Source of the DNA: G964020105 sp964020105
Lineage (GTDB): Bacteria; Pseudomonadota; Alphaproteobacteria; WRAU01; Hepatincolaceae
Direction: 5' to 3'
Length of the DNA: 64,000 bases
NCBI GenBank assembly: GCA_964020105.1
Contig: OZ026535.1
Location: 1,178,001 to 1,242,000 of the forward strand
In this document: one piece after another, positions 1 to 10,104 of the stretch
Numbering within the stretch: the first letter of the stretch is position 1
How the letters are laid out: the number at the start of each line of letters is the position of its first letter
Translations under genes and position numbers: made by a program
Notes under the pieces: generated by a model
Database searches by the model: none
Told to the model about the DNA's origin: nothing
The model's input: only the letters and a program-made list of their open reading frames with translations

Positions 1-3000
1 TGTTATTTATAACAAGGTTATAACTCCTAGTTGCACCAGATACTATTAATGTATCCTCTCCGGCTGAAGCGTTGACTGTTTTTGTATTTTCTAATGTTAC
101 TCTAACAGTATCATTGGCGCTACCTAAAATAAAATTATCAAAGCCCACCAAAACTATGTTAGAGTTTCTTCCAACGCTTAAAGTGCTATTTTCTAAATTA
201 AGACTGACAGCAACACTATATTCTCCAGCAACACCACTATTATTTGCAAAATTCATATCAGAAGTTGAGTTGCCGACAATTCTATTAATTGTGGAGGAAA
301 AACTTTGATAGATTGATAACACAGAGTTATTTGCTCTTAACTCAACTTCTGTAAAATCAAAGAAACCACTAGTTGCAACTGTTATGAAGCTCCCCTCAAA
401 TACCATATTACCGTTATTAACAACAAGCGTATCATTACCAACATTACTACCGCCAGCTCTTATTGCATAAGGACTAGCCGTAATAGCTGTATCTACTATA
501 AATATATCTCTTTGATTCCCTAAAGTTATTGATCCAAAACCTGTTGTTTTAAATACGAGAGTTTGAGCTGCATTATAAAAATCCAATCCTGTCGAGGTTG
601 CTGTAATTCTAGAAGACGTACGAGAAACATTTATGTTACTTCTATTTGTAGTATCATTTACAGAAATATTTTTTAAATTAGTAGTTACATAATTATCAAA
701 TAATAAATTCATAACTGCTGGTGTGCTGATAGAAAAATTTTCTATTTGACTAAATTTTAATAAGATAGAATTCATAGAAGTTGTTCCTCCAGTCGTAGTA
801 GTAATAGCACCAGATAAATCTATAGATTCCTTATCTCCCACAAGAATAACTGTTAAAGATATCTCATCTACTGCTGTTGTTCCCACTATATTCAAAGAAT
901 CCTCTGTTGCTGTTCCTGCTGACAAATCAAGTTGATACAAAGAGGTTATATTGGCTAAATTAATTGTAACATTTGTTGTTGTAGTATTAAGAAAATTCAA
1001 AGTCTCAAATCCGCTAAAAACACCAACAGATGTTCCTTGAGTAACTGTAGCACTATTAGTTCTTGCTGTTATAGACACAACACTATTTTGGGTTGCTTGG
1101 TAAAAATTAGCAACATCACCACTTGTACCGTTCAATCCGGCGTCAACATCTAAATTATTAATATCTATTGTTTTTCCTATATTGCTTTCTCCTGGAATGC
1201 TTGCCACTCCGAAAGATAAAACATCATCAAAAGCAGTGGCTACAAATACTCCTATTCCATTTGTAATAGTATCAGTATTTTGTGCTTTTACTACTGTAGC
1301 GGATCTTGCAGTTGCAACCCCTAGCAATGTAGCCTTAATAGCTGCTGCATTATTATTAGCATAAGAAATAATAGCATCTGAGTAGTTTGTTACTATATTA
1401 TAAGCACTTGATATATTTTGAGCATTACTAAGAACCAATCTATACTCAGTTATTCTAGAATTTCCTATGAAAGAAGTGAAATTTTCAAATCTAAGCTTAG
1501 TAGGAGTGTTCCCTTGCATAAGAGAGTTAGAATATGTATCTAAAGAGTAATTTGCCGAACCCGTTAATCTAGAAAAATCTATAGTATTAACCCCTAAGCC
1601 ACCATTAAAATTAAACGCTACCTGCGGAATAGTTTCAATCAATAAAGTATCATTTAAGGCTGTTCCAACAATGTTATCCATTCCTAAAAACCTATAACGT
1701 ATATTCTCAGGCGCACTATTGCCGTCAACCAACAACTCCGCATTATTATATTTAAAAGTAACTCCAGATATACCACTATACCCAGAAAAACTTACCGTAT
1801 CTATTCCTGCTCTCATATTAATAAATACCCTAGAGGTAAAAGTATCTAAGTTAGATTGATAAACAAAAAAATCATTATTATTTGTCAAGCGTAACTCTTC
1901 AAAAGCCTGCAACCCATCTAAGCCAGTTCCTTTATCTACTACTAAAATATTAGCAATACCAATTTTTGTTACTGTAACTCCATTAGTAAAAGTACTTGCT
2001 GTAAAGTCTGCAATATCATGACCACCGCCACCACCAATATTAACAGAGCCAGCAGGAGCGAAAGTAGCTGTATCATTTAGAGCTGTTAAAGCTATACTTT
2101 CAAAATTCACAAGTACCCATCTATCAATACTAAAAGATACATCGGCAGCATTGATTGTTAAAGCAGTAGTTCTCTGTGCAAAAGACAGTGTATCATTACC
2201 TTCTCCGGCATCAACATTAATATTAGCTGTAGTACTACTAGAGTAATTGCCTATTGCATCACCAATTTCAAGAGTATCCCTATCGGCTGTTAAAGATATA
2301 TTTTCTATATCTACCAGAGTATCTCTAGAATTTAATGCCAATGTGCTGTTGCTTGTGACAACTATCTGTTGTTGTGTCTCATTTTCAAATGTTAAAACCA
2401 ATCCACCTATTGAATCAACATAATTAATACTGTCTGCAACAGTACTACCCCCACGATAATACATAGAATTAAAAGCATCTGTTCTTATCTGCAATGTAAT
2501 ATTAGAAGGCGTTGTCCCATCTGCATTTACTGCCCTGATAGAGTTAAAGTTATTAAATGACATAAAATTCCTAACAACATCGACGTTAGGAATAACAGAA
2601 GTATCCCTAACTAGCACTGCGGATGAAAAACTACCAACCCCATTGGAATTAACACTTATAGTACGTGGAGCTGTAGCTGTATTGAAATTAAACGTATTAG
2701 TTTTTCCAGCAACAGCATTAAATATTAAAGGTCTTGTATTCCCTGCATTTTCATAATCACTTTGATGTAAATAATTAACAGTATTGATATTTCCACTACC
2801 AAGACTAATTATATTAAATCCATTGTAAGTACGAATAGTAGAAGGAGAGTCAGCATAAGCAATGCTTGAGCTATAATTAGCATTAAATGTTACATTCATA
2901 CCAATATCAATAGCTGTAGCATTTAAAGTATTTGATCCCCCACCTGCATCAAATGTGCCAGCTCTTTGTCCATTACCTATGGTAATTGTATCATCTCCAC

Positions 3001-6000
3001 CTGCCGTTGTAATTCCAGCAAAATTTGCCACACGATCTGTTCCTGATGAACCTTTTTGTACAAACCCTGTGTTGTTTGTAGCATCCGTAATAAAATTAGC
3101 AACTATATCAATATTATCAAAAGCTGCGTCGCTATAAGATAACATATTTACTCCACCTAAGCCGTCCACAGAGATTGATGAGCCCACATTACCTCTAAAA
3201 GTATCATTCCCTTCTGTTAGTTTATACGAACGAATAGACTCAGTATCTATTATATATCCAGAAGTTCCAGCACCCCCCTGCATTTGAAAATTACCCTGAG
3301 GATCTACAAAAAATATCGCCCCACTGGCAAAATTTTCATAACTTACAGAATTATTCCCAGCTCCCCCTAATAAAGTAACACTAGGCAACGTATTAGCTCT
3401 AGCACTTAAAATAAATACATCGTCCCCACTACCGCCTTCCACAGTAGTAATATAACTATTAAATAAATCTACCCCTGCAATCCCATTATCTCCCTTAGTA
3501 ATACTAAAAAAATTGTTTACTAAAGCAAAATTTATCCTAAGACTAGTGTCAACTTGCCTATAACTAAGCACAACACTATTAGCGTTATATTGTGCTCTCT
3601 CTGTTCCAGAATAAGTATAATTAGTTCCTATGCTACCAAAAAATGTCGCATTACCAGTTCCTGAATACGTAATATCAAAAATATTAAACAATGTATCCCC
3701 TGTATTTGCTGGCAAAACAGCCCTATTAACACTAACTTGCTGTGAATTAAAAACTATATTACCACTACCAATATAATTAACCTTGTCTCTTACTGTAGCA
3801 CTAATATTGGCACCATACACAACCACTCTGGATGTATAAGAAGTATCTATAACAATCGTATCTGCATTCTCGGTAAGACGATATTCTTCAAAATTAGTTA
3901 AATTTAGATTAATAGCAGTTTCTGTAGTACCTTTTCTTAATACGGTTGTTATTCCTGAGGTCAGAAAACTTATTGTAATTGACGTTAAACTTGCTACATT
4001 AAATTGAAAATCTAACGTATCACTACCAGCAGCTCCATCTATACTCAAATTATTCATCTGAGCTGTTGGAATATTATCAATAATAAGTGTATCTGCGCCA
4101 GAAGTTGCAACAATACCATCTATGCTTGTATTGTATATATCGAAAACATTACTTGATTTTGTAATATTTCTAGATACTAAATTTATAGATATGGGATTTA
4201 AAAGTTGTGAATAATTAATTATATCTGTAGTAGCAGTCCCACCTTGAAAATCAAAATTACCTATATTACTAGCATAAAACAATGTGCCAGCATTAGAAGC
4301 ACGTATGGTATAAAAATTCAAAAATAACGTGTCTGTAGTTGTTCCAGCCGCAGTGTCACTTTGATTCCAAAGTATCTCTGAGTACCCAGTACTACTAGGT
4401 GATCTTGTGGAATATCTTGCTGCTCTAGTGCCTTGAGAATCCACTCCCCTAGCATCATATATCATTGAAAGACCTATGTTAGAGAAATCTAAAGTACTAC
4501 TTGCTCGTAAATCATCTTGCCTAAAACCGTCATACTTAACATATCTATGATTAGCAATATTAGCACTAAAAACAACCGTATCATCCCCTGAAAAACGTAC
4601 AACATCAGCTCCTGAAACTGTTGATGCATCAAAACTAGTAACCCCATGTGTTGCTATAGAAGTAAAAATATCAAAAGTTATACTTCCTGCTCCTACATTA
4701 AAATGTAATATATCTGTAATATCAGAGTTAACTGTTCCCCCTGCTTTTAAATTTATACTTACACCAGTAAGCGCTCTTGATAAATCTGTAACCAAAAAAG
4801 TATCTGCTAAATTACTTCCAACAATTGTTGTAAAAAAATTATCGAAAGCATCAAAAGCTCCGGTAATGTTTTTCTTATAAATTCTAGCTAAAGACCAATC
4901 TATAGTAACTCCAACTATGTTGTTTAGATTTGCATATGATAATGTATCATTACCACCTATTCCCATAAAAATCATATTTTTTTCTTCTGAGCCAAAAACA
5001 ACATCATTATGTCTAGTTAAATTAACTGTTGTTATATTAACAAGCGCCATCGTCTCATTGGCAGTCAACCCTCCTGATATAGTATCAAACCCAAATTGAG
5101 TCGTCGCTAAAGATAAAGTAACACCTGCACTTAAAGCAGAAAAATCTGCAATAGATACTGCAGTTAAAGATGGATTACCAATAATTCTAACTGGATTAAT
5201 TATCGTTGTTCCATCTCGAAATACCACGATTGATCTACCCGAAGATAATCTTATATTTTCAAACCCAACAAAACCTGGTAATACCCCTGTACTTCCAGTT
5301 AAAGACATATTAAAACTACCCTCAGTGTCAACCAATATATTCATATCATTGTTAATACCCCAAAAACTAAGAGTGTCTGTCCCTGCACCTGCATTAACAG
5401 TGCGTATGGTGTTATTTGACCAACCTTCTGCTATTTCAACAGTATCGTCAACTGCACTTAAAATAAGAGTATCAATATCAGATATCTCATCTTGTTTTGT
5501 GAAAAGAACATTACCTGTCCCTACTACAGCTGTATAACTTCTTCTTACAACAGTATTTACGGAAAATACAGTAGAAGTACTAACTATATTTGTATCACTA
5601 CTATAATCAACAGAATCATTTCCACCAGCTCCATTTATACGCCAAGAAGCCGGTGAGGCAGCAACAGAAATAATTACAAAATTATTATCTCCAGATGTGC
5701 CAACAATCCCCTCAATATGCCTTAAATTAAAAGTATATGCCAGAAAAGAAACCACAAACTGCCCTTCTTCTATCATTAACCCATTATTATTAGGATCATA
5801 CACGTTATAAGTACCAGCTTGTGTTGTATCAAGTGTAAAATTTACATTTTCAGAAAACCCAGCAAAACTAATAACATCAATATCAGACCTTGGTGATATA
5901 CTTTGTCCCTGCTCGTTAATCTGCACATCGTTACCAAAAACTGTGTATGTTCCAGCTACAAGATCAGTAGTTATTAAAAATATATCGTCCCTTTCTGAAC

Positions 6001-9000
6001 CTTTCACAATTTCTATATTTAACAGTTGATCTGTATTGCTACCCTTAGTAACTCTTCCAGTTGCTACATTATATATTATACCTGATGCAGAATTGTAATA
6101 GCTTACATTATCATTAGTAGAAGCTTCGCCATTTATAGTATATGAATACAGATAATCAAGGTAATAATCATTTCTTCCTGTACCCCCAAAAATCGTCTCT
6201 GTCCGCAATACGGTATCAAAACCAGTAGGAGAGGATGCTTTCACAACATTATTATTAGTCTTAATGTGAAGATTGAATACAAGATTTTCCGTAAGCGCAG
6301 AATAATTAGCAGTATCTTCTCCCCCCACCCCATCAAATAGTAAACTAAGTCCTGCTATGGCATGAAAAACATCATTACCAGCATCTGTACCCCTAATACC
6401 TTCCGTATTTAAAAATGAAGATGTATCCCCTCCACTATAAGTAACTATCATCGTATTATCTTGAAATGTAATTAAAACATTAGTTGATACCGTAGCAGAT
6501 AGTTGAGAATAATCAACTATATCTCGTCCATCTCCCAAATCAAAAGTTAACCCTGCCATTTGAGCAAAAGTAGTTACAGCAGTAAAGCGTACATTATCGT
6601 CAAATCTTGAGCCAATAAAATGCTCCATATTTGAAAAATAATCAACAGGACTAGTTGCTACAGGGCGTCTTACATAGGAAGAAATATTTGTACCGAAAAC
6701 TATTGTGACCCCTTCATTGGTGGGTTGTCCATCTGCATCTAAATTTGTTGCAAGTATATTTGCATAAGATAAAGTATCCCTACCAGCTGCACCATCTAAG
6801 AAATGTGAACCTAAACGATCATTAATACCGTCATCCATTGCAAAAGAATCGTTTTGTTCCGTTCCAATTATTTTATATATATTGACAGATGTAGAACTAT
6901 ATAAAATTGCAAATGCATCATTTCCTCCTGTCTGCGTTGAGGAAACAACCCCAACATTATCTACAGTAACACCTTTTGCTACGGATGCACTCTGACCATT
7001 AAATACTACCGAAACCCCTCCACCAGTCAAAGATAAATAACTTAAAGTGTCTCTACCTCTACCAGCATTAAAATTATAGCTACCCTCATTATCTGTAACT
7101 ATGATATTATCATCAGCTGCTGTCAAAATAACGTTAGTTCCCCTAGTAGTAGCAATTAAACTACTAGTAAAACTATCAAATAGGATAGATGAATTTATGT
7201 AAGGATTACTAGCTTCTCCTAGAGAAACAGATTTATATATTCTATTAATAGCTTGAGAGCCAACTATCCAAGTAACACCTTGAACAGACCTATCATAGTT
7301 TAAAATATCTATTTCTGTAAAATCACTATATATGTAACTGCCAGAAAAAGATCCAAAAATCACGTCAGCTTGATTTGTTCCTTTTAATTCTTCTACTGCG
7401 CTTATTTTATCGATACCAAAAATTTCCGCACTTTGTCCACTAACACCTTTTTGTACGCTTGATAAACCAGCATCAAATTGGATACCAACTCCTGTAAGAT
7501 TTTCATAAGATAAAATATCATAACCAGCACCACCATCTATAGTATACTGTAAGGCAATAGAATTGGCAGTGGTCATAGTTCCAAAAAATATATCATTATT
7601 TCTTCCACCACGCACAGTTTCAAAATGAGAAAAATTAATTACCATACCGTTAATATCTTGCACTGTGCTTTCAGCCTCAGCCGCAGCTAAAACCACCACT
7701 GCTCCAACAAAAGTATCATCAATTACTATAATATCATTATCTCTTGCTGTGCTTGCTAGTGTGCCTCCATCAAAAAAAACTACTCCTGCTGCTCTATTAA
7801 TATTTGATACTATTATTCTATCATTATATTTTGTAAGATATACTCTATTGATATTCTTTAAAATATCATTTCCTTGGGTCTTTTTAAAGACCATACTAGA
7901 GATATCAAGAGTAGAAGATTGCTCATGAACCCCTAACTCAGATGTCAATCTAACTAAATCGACCCCAACATAACCTGATACTCCACTACTACCTTTGTAA
8001 GTATTATAATAAGAAACATTAAAGTTAACCCCTTCTGGATCTATAGCAATATTTTTATTATCATAGTAGATAGTATCAACACCACCACCACCATCTATTA
8101 GATCGTTGCCTAAAGAACCGTGAATAGTGTCATCTCCTTCACCTAAACTTACAATATCCTTGCCACCATATATAAACACATTGTCATTGCCAAGAGAAGA
8201 CCTTATTTTATTGTCTCCACCACCACCTATGATAACATCATTACCTCTTCCGGTGTCAACATCTACAGGATTGGTGACTGAAGATAAAACAAACCCTGTT
8301 GAAGTTTTCAAATGTGCTGGCTCAGTAACTGGGAATATTGCAATTGGATTGCTAACAAAAGCCATTTCAACGCTTCCAGTAGCTTCATTGTTGTATTGCA
8401 CTTGATAATTCAAATCGAAACGAGTTATATCCATTTCATATGGAAAATTCATTATAAAATTCATTTTTCCAGATGGAGAAAGTTGCGATATTCTGTATAT
8501 CAAACCACCACCAGGAGATGGATTGTCAATGGTAAAAAACTCGTAAGTACCATCACTTTCTAGTTTTACGATATTTTTCAGTCTTTCTGGCACTATTATT
8601 TCTATAACCAAAGGGAATACTCCCTTAAGATAATTCATAGAAAAAACATATCGCATAGCATCGGTAGTATTATTTATATAGATATTATCAGATGAGGTAG
8701 ATAAGTCTATTTTATTTGCTACTAACTGATTTTCTGGTTCATTAATAATTCCAAGACCGTTAGAAAATTTATAAGCACTGTAGTTTATAGAGTTCATATT
8801 AATATTACTAGATGCTTTAAGTTCTGAACCATGTAAGACTTCTACCTCTAAAAGAGGTAGATTTTTTTGCACAGTCTGTCCTGGGAGATAGTTTGTTTGA
8901 TCTAGCCTGAAAGGTTCATTGGTAGTAAAGATAGTAGATACAAAAGTTCCTTTACCAAAATAAGCGTTTTCGTTTTCAGAAATACCAAGAGGATCAATTA

Positions 9001-9511
9001 CTGCTGTTGGTCTACCGTTGGTTCTTATATCGGAATCTCCGTAACCTGTAACTGGTATTCCTGCTTCATTATCAGCCTCTTGATCTGAGGATACACGAAC
9101 TATCTTAGGTTCTTCAACTGCATAATTAACCTGTTTTCTATTGGCCAAGATTAGAACAGCTTCGTTATAATTTAGGACTTCTGTGACACTTAGAAACTCC
9201 TCTAAAGATAAGATTCTGCCATCTAGAGTTCTTAACTTTGGTGCATTATTAGCAAAACCTATGGCTGCCATTGAGGCTATAGATAATGTGGAACCATTAG
9301 CAAAAATGATATGCAGATCTCCCTTAACAACTTCGACCTTAAGAGAGCTTTCTTCTTTAATATCGAAATTAAGCTCTATTTCGTCTCCTGGTCTAACATA
9401 GGCAATATAGCGCTTATTGGCTTCATCTGGAGCACTAAGAGATACGGTTCCATCTTTATAAGTTACAACTTGATTAGTATTCACATCAGCGTTGTTATTA
9501 TCTTCATCCAT
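1..9511 (-). CDS. Giant RTX-type secreted protein / adhesin (partial, 3' end beyond window)
   Basis: One uninterrupted reading frame runs from an ATG at 9511 off the left edge, giving at least 3170 residues. I checked the frame at several points and saw no break. The first 130 residues are acidic and contain a short segment (around VKGDLHIIFANGS) like the N-terminal modules of alphaproteobacterial type I secreted proteins. A classical RTX beta-roll with GGxGxD-type nonapeptides (GRGNDVIIGGGG, LGEGDDTIHGSLGND) lies at about residues 420-484. The rest is hundreds of diverged repeats of the form G-x-D-T-(I/L) followed by a beta-strand, consistent with a very long calcium-binding beta-rich fibre. 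There is no Sec signal, as expected for type I export, and the C-terminal secretion signal would lie outside the window. AGGA sits 9 nt before this ATG; an in-frame ATG at 9520 abuts the AGGA and is less likely. It follows a TolC gene and a MotAB-like pair, supporting export and display at the surface. Adhesin function is inferred. Confidence 0.85.
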   Translation of the reverse strand, partial: MDEDNNNADVNTNQVVTYKDGTVSLSAPDEANKRYIAYVRPGDEIELNFDIKEESSLKVEVVKGDLHIIFANGSTLSIASMAAIGFANNAPKLRTLDGRILSLEEFLSVTEVLNYNEAVLILANRKQVNYAVEEPKIVRVSSDQEADNEAGIPVTGYGDSDIRTNGRPTAVIDPLGISENENAYFGKGTFVSTIFTTNEPFRLDQTNYLPGQTVQKNLPLLEVEVLHGSELKASSNINMNSINYSAYKFSNGLGIINEPENQLVANKIDLSTSSDNIYINNTTDAMRYVFSMNYLKGVFPLVIEIIVPERLKNIVKLESDGTYEFFTIDNPSPGGGLIYRISQLSPSGKMNFIMNFPYEMDITRFDLNYQVQYNNEATGSVEMAFVSNPIAIFPVTEPAHLKTSTGFVLSSVTNPVDVDTGRGNDVIIGGGGDNKIRSSLGNDNVFIYGGKDIVSLGEGDDTIHGSLGNDLIDGGGGVDTIYYDNKNIAIDPEGVNFNVSYYNTYKGSSGVSGYVGVDLVRLTSELGVHEQSSTLDISSMVFKKTQGNDILKNINRVYLTKYNDRIIVSNINRAAGVVFFDGGTLASTARDNDIIVIDDTFVGAVVVLAAAEAESTVQDINGMVINFSHFETVRGGRNNDIFFGTMTTANSIALQYTIDGGAGYDILSYENLTGVGIQFDAGLSSVQKGVSGQSAEIFGIDKISAVEELKGTNQADVIFGSFSGSYIYSDFTEIDILNYDRSVQGVTWIVGSQAINRIYKSVSLGEASNPYINSSILFDSFTSSLIATTRGTNVILTAADDNIIVTDNEGSYNFNAGRGRDTLSYLSLTGGGVSVVFNGQSASVAKGVTVDNVGVVSSTQTGGNDAFAILYSSTSVNIYKIIGTEQNDSFAMDDGINDRLGSHFLDGAAGRDTLSYANILATNLDADGQPTNEGVTIVFGTNISSYVRRPVATSPVDYFSNMEHFIGSRFDDNVRFTAVTTFAQMAGLTFDLGDGRDIVDYSQLSATVSTNVLITFQDNTMIVTYSGGDTSSFLNTEGIRGTDAGNDVFHAIAGLSLLFDGVGGEDTANYSALTENLVFNLHIKTNNNVVKASSPTGFDTVLRTETIFGGTGRNDYYLDYLYSYTINGEASTNDNVSYYNSASGIIYNVATGRVTKGSNTDQLLNIEIVKGSERDDIFLITTDLVAGTYTVFGNDVQINEQGQSISPRSDIDVISFAGFSENVNFTLDTTQAGTYNVYDPNNNGLMIEEGQFVVSFLAYTFNLRHIEGIVGTSGDNNFVIISVAASPASWRINGAGGNDSVDYSSDTNIVSTSTVFSVNTVVRRSYTAVVGTGNVLFTKQDEISDIDTLILSAVDDTVEIAEGWSNNTIRTVNAGAGTDTLSFWGINNDMNILVDTEGSFNMSLTGSTGVLPGFVGFENIRLSSGRSIVVFRDGTTIINPVRIIGNPSLTAVSIADFSALSAGVTLSLATTQFGFDTISGGLTANETMALVNITTVNLTRHNDVVFGSEEKNMIFMGIGGNDTLSYANLNNIVGVTIDWSLARIYKKNITGAFDAFDNFFTTIVGSNLADTFLVTDLSRALTGVSINLKAGGTVNSDITDILHFNVGAGSITFDIFTSIATHGVTSFDASTVSGADVVRFSGDDTVVFSANIANHRYVKYDGFRQDDLRASSTLDFSNIGLSMIYDARGVDSQGTRAARYSTRSPSSTGYSEILWNQSDTAAGTTTDTLFLNFYTIRASNAGTLFYASNIGNFDFQGGTATTDIINYSQLLNPISINLVSRNITKSSNVFDIYNTSIDGIVATSGADTLIIDNIPTAQMNNLSIDGAAGSDTLDFQFNVASLTSITISFLTSGITTVLRKGTTETAINLNLTNFEEYRLTENADTIVIDTSYTSRVVVYGANISATVRDKVNYIGSGNIVFNSQQVSVNRAVLPANTGDTLFNIFDITYSGTGNATFFGSIGTNYTYSGTERAQYNANSVVLSYRQVDTSLRINFALVNNFFSITKGDNGIAGVDLFNSYITTVEGGSGDDVFILSARANTLPSVTLLGGAGNNSVSYENFASGAIFFVDPQGNFQMQGGAGTSGYIIDTESIRSYKLTEGNDTFRGNVGSSISVDGLGGVNMLSYSDAAFDNIDIVANFITDATNNTGFVQKGSSGTDRVANFAGITTAGGDDTITIGNGQRAGTFDAGGGSNTLNATAIDIGMNVTFNANYSSSIAYADSPSTIRTYNGFNIISLGSGNINTVNYLHQSDYENAGNTRPLIFNAVAGKTNTFNFNTATAPRTISVNSNGVGSFSSAVLVRDTSVIPNVDVVRNFMSFNNFNSIRAVNADGTTPSNITLQIRTDAFNSMYYRGGSTVADSINYVDSIGGLVLTFENETQQQIVVTSNSTLALNSRDTLVDIENISLTADRDTLEIGDAIGNYSSSTTANINVDAGEGNDTLSFAQRTTALTINAADVSFSIDRWVLVNFESIALTALNDTATFAPAGSVNIGGGGGHDIADFTASTFTNGVTVTKIGIANILVVDKGTGLDGLQAFEELRLTNNNDFFVYQSNLDTFTSRVFINMRAGIDTVSFSGYSGISGVTFKYNNAELLVDGNSAPENIRYRFLGMDNIVGTALNDTLLIETIPQVAFNFNGGLGVNTIDFSRLTGSANYSLDTYSNSLMQGNTPTKLRFENFTSFIGNSRITEYRLVLSNAQNISSAYNIVTNYSDAIISYANNNAAAIKATLLGVATARSATVVKAQNTDTITNGIGVFVATAFDDVLSFGVASIPGESNIGKTIDINNLDVDAGLNGTSGDVANFYQATQNSVVSITARTNSATVTQGTSVGVFSGFETLNFLNTTTTNVTINLANITSLYQLDLSAGTATEDSLNIVGTTAVDEISLTVILVGDKESIDLSGAITTTTGGTTSMNSILLKFSQIENFSISTPAVMNLLFDNYVTTNLKNISVNDTTNRSNINVSRTSSRITATSTGLDFYNAAQTLVFKTTGFGSITLGNQRDIFIVDTAITASPYAIRAGGSNVGNDTLVVNNGNMVFEGSFITVATSGFFDFTEVELRANNSVLSIYQSFSSTINRIVGNSTSDMNFANNSGVAGEYSVAVSLNLENSTLSVGRNSNIVLVGFDNFILGSANDTVRVTLENTKTVNASAGEDTLIVSGATRSYNLVINN

Positions 9512-9554
9512 ATGATACATTCCTAATATTTAAATCTTCTGCTAGTAGAAGGAT

Positions 9555-9584
9555 ATTATATTAATAAGTAAAACTCAAATTCAA
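9555..9584 (-). promoter_or_regulatory. Sigma70-like promoter of the giant RTX gene
   Basis: Read on the minus strand, TTGAAT (9579-9584) and TATAAT (9555-9560) are separated by 18 nt. Transcription would start near 9548, giving a leader of about 37 nt before the ATG at 9511. The leader contains a small inverted repeat (CTTCT/AGAAG). The giant gene can therefore be transcribed independently of the upstream TolC gene. Confidence 0.5.
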
Positions 9585-9662
9585 GACTATAAATTAATAT
9601 TATAATCTAAAACTAAGCAATAAAATTGCTGGATCTTGAAAACTATCAACTTATAAACAGCC

Positions 9663-9698
9663 AAGCAAGTAGTATTTTATTACAAACCCTACTTGCTT
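9663..9698 (-). terminator. Hairpin in duplication copy A
   Basis: A perfect 10-bp inverted repeat (AAGCAAGTAG / CTACTTGCTT) with a 16-nt loop duplicates the hairpin at 9922-9957. Only a short T run follows on the minus strand, so any terminator would be weak. It lies upstream of the RTX promoter. Confidence 0.35.
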
Positions 9699-9712
9699 TA
9701 TAACTATATTAA

Positions 9713-9845
9713 TTAACACAATTTTAAATTATTAGTTTCTAGATAGTTCTGAAAGCCGAAAAACTCTACAAAATTACCCATTAGCATTAGTACTTGTAAC
9801 CTTGAGCATAAAATAGAATAATCAACTTGTACTAACTTAGCTCTT
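9713..9845 (-). pseudogene. Truncated copy of TolC-like C-terminus
   Basis: On the minus strand this fragment keeps an open frame of about 43 codons. It matches the C-terminus of the intact TolC-like protein (through GNFVEFFGFQNYLE to the same NLKLC end) with one clear substitution: Cys replaces Ser in SILSSR. There is no start codon or upstream part. The high identity points to a recent duplication or to gene conversion. Confidence 0.8.
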
Positions 9846-9873
9846 AAAAGTAGATTATTCTATTTTCAATTTT

Positions 9874-10104
9874 AGTAATAAAATTGCTGGATCTTGTAAA
9901 TTATTAACTTATAAAACAGCCAAGCAAGTAGTATTTTATTACAAACCCTACTTGCTTTATAACTATATTAATTAACACAATTTTAAATTATTAGTTTCTA
10001 GATAGTTCTGAAATCCGAAAAACTCTACAAAATTACCCATTAGCATTAGTACTTGTAACCTTGATGATAAAATAGAATAATCAACTTGTACTAACTTAGC
10101 TCTT
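9874..10104. repeat. Partial tandem duplication, copy B (inside the intact TolC gene)
   Basis: This is the parental copy of the 230-bp duplication. It covers the last ~43 codons of the TolC-like gene, its stop codon and about 100 bp of 3' sequence. The partner copy is at 9616-9845. Confidence 0.92.
9922..9957 (-). terminator. 3' hairpin after the TolC-like gene
   Basis: A 10-bp perfect stem (AAGCAAGTAG / CTACTTGCTT) lies 15 nt beyond the TolC stop codon. On the minus strand it is followed by GGCTGTTTTAT, a poor U tract, so it may be a weak terminator or an mRNA-end stabilising hairpin. It may partly separate expression of the secretion genes from the giant substrate gene. Confidence 0.4.

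Larger units (their letters stand above)
9616..9845. repeat. Partial tandem duplication, copy A (of the TolC gene 3' end)
   Basis: This 230-bp block is nearly identical to 9874-10104. They differ by a few substitutions and small indels and are separated by 28 bp. Copy A lies in the gap between the TolC-like gene and the giant RTX gene. It carries the last codons of the TolC gene, its stop codon and its 3' hairpin. The similarity stops abruptly after position 9845. Confidence 0.92.

Noticed and set aside
1..9511. Many 60-92 codon plus-strand frames in this stretch
   Set aside because: They are antisense shadows of the giant RTX gene: no ribosome sites, no family features, and the minus frame is continuous.
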